A DNA stretch of 64,000 bases from Alitta virens (Eukaryota > Annelida > Polychaeta > Phyllodocida > Nereididae): positions 24,621,227-24,685,226 of the forward strand of contig OW028576.1 in NCBI GenBank assembly GCA_932294295.1. The letters run 5' to 3'. The first letter of the stretch is position 1. Every line of letters begins with the position of its first letter. The position numbers and the translations under genes are program-made. The notes beneath the pieces are model-generated. The model was not told where the DNA came from. It did not search any database and saw nothing but the letters and a program-made list of their open reading frames with translations. This document shows positions 63,743-64,000 of this stretch, piece after piece.

Positions 63743-64000
63743 AGTATAATGCAGTCTGTGCATTATGGGGTTAAAGCATTGTGAGATGATGGTGTCTGAG
63801 CCTCGTGGGTATCTCTAGAAATCAGACTAGTAAAGTATTATAATACAGTCTGCATTATGGGGCTAAAGCTATGTGAGATGATGGTGTCTGTACCTTGTGG
63901 GTATCTCTAGAAGAGCACAGCAGCAAAGTATTATAAGGCAAACTGTGCATTATGGGGTTAAAGTGCTGTGAGATGATGGTGTCTGTGCCTTGTGGGTATC

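Larger units (their letters stand above)
15060..64000. repeat. 49-kb tandem satellite, 95-bp monomer, continues past the window
   Basis: Roughly 515 head-to-tail copies. The commonest unit is 95 bp: GTTAAAGTGTTGTGAGATGA, TGGTGTCTGTGCCTTGTGGG, TATCTCTAGACGAGCACAGC, AGCAAAGTATTATAATGCAG, TCTGTGCATTATGGG. Main classes: A, the canonical unit; B, 93 bp, with AATTCAGACTAGT and GCTAAAGCTATG and lacking two bases before CATTAT; C, with AAGGCAAACTG or AGGGCAAACTG; D, with CATTGTAAAGCAG; E/F pairs, with TTAAGCCATTGTAGAATG followed by GCAGTATAATG. Most monomers keep an XbaI site (TCTAGA) and class B adds SpeI (ACTAGT). The unit length is not a multiple of three and frames contain stops, so it is not protein-coding. 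A centromeric, pericentromeric or other heterochromatic location is plausible but not shown. Confidence 0.98.

Noticed and set aside
15060..64000. CRISPR-like array (regular repeats)
   Set aside because: There are no unique spacers: the whole 95-bp unit is repeated head to tail, no cas-like genes are near, and the context is eukaryotic.
15060..64000. Telomeric or rDNA spacer repeat
   Set aside because: No TTAGGG-type runs and no rRNA-like sequence are present. The monomer does not resemble a pol I promoter or enhancer that I know.

Overview
The window looks like nuclear DNA of an animal, most likely an aquatic invertebrate. The reasons are spliceosomal introns with GT..AG ends, decayed DNA transposons of types common in invertebrate genomes, A+T-rich spacers full of microsatellites, and a very large tandem satellite. 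Nothing bacterial is visible: no operons, no ribosome binding sites, no long intronless genes. I cannot name the species. All lengths, offsets and alignments below were worked out by eye.

Layout. (1) 1-3916 holds two convergent genes. One is a frameshifted DDE_Tnp_4 (Harbinger/ISL2EU-type) transposase on the + strand. The other is a six-exon minus-strand gene that I could splice by hand into one uninterrupted 514-residue frame with SAP-like, SWIM zinc finger and YqaJ (lambda-exonuclease-like) domains. As I recall, a transposase plus a YqaJ nuclease is the coding pair of ISL2EU elements, so this is probably one such element cut by the left edge. (2) 4104-4266 is a foldback with 74-bp arms. (3) About 5080-6122 is a decayed Tc1-type transposon on the minus strand. 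(4) 6834-7576 is a broken copy of a multi-copy invertebrate protein family that I recognise but cannot name. (5) 7800-15059 is A+T-rich and apparently gene-free. It has tetra- and pentanucleotide microsatellites, a small G+C-rich hairpin, a 246-bp tandem duplication and three diverged copies of a repeat of roughly 1.0-1.4 kb.

(6) From about 15060 to the right edge (about 49 kb, three quarters of the window) everything is one satellite with a 95-bp monomer, roughly 515 copies, and it runs off the window. Its monomers fall into several classes, including a 93-bp class carrying an ACTAGT site. They are arranged in nested higher-order repeats whose rare variants recur at identical offsets, which shows repeated multi-kilobase duplication inside the array. 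Most monomers also carry an 8-bp dyad with its right arm almost invariant.

No conventional host gene can be supported. The points most worth following up are the apparently intact SAP-SWIM-YqaJ gene beside a dead transposase, and the satellite's higher-order structure with its conserved dyad.
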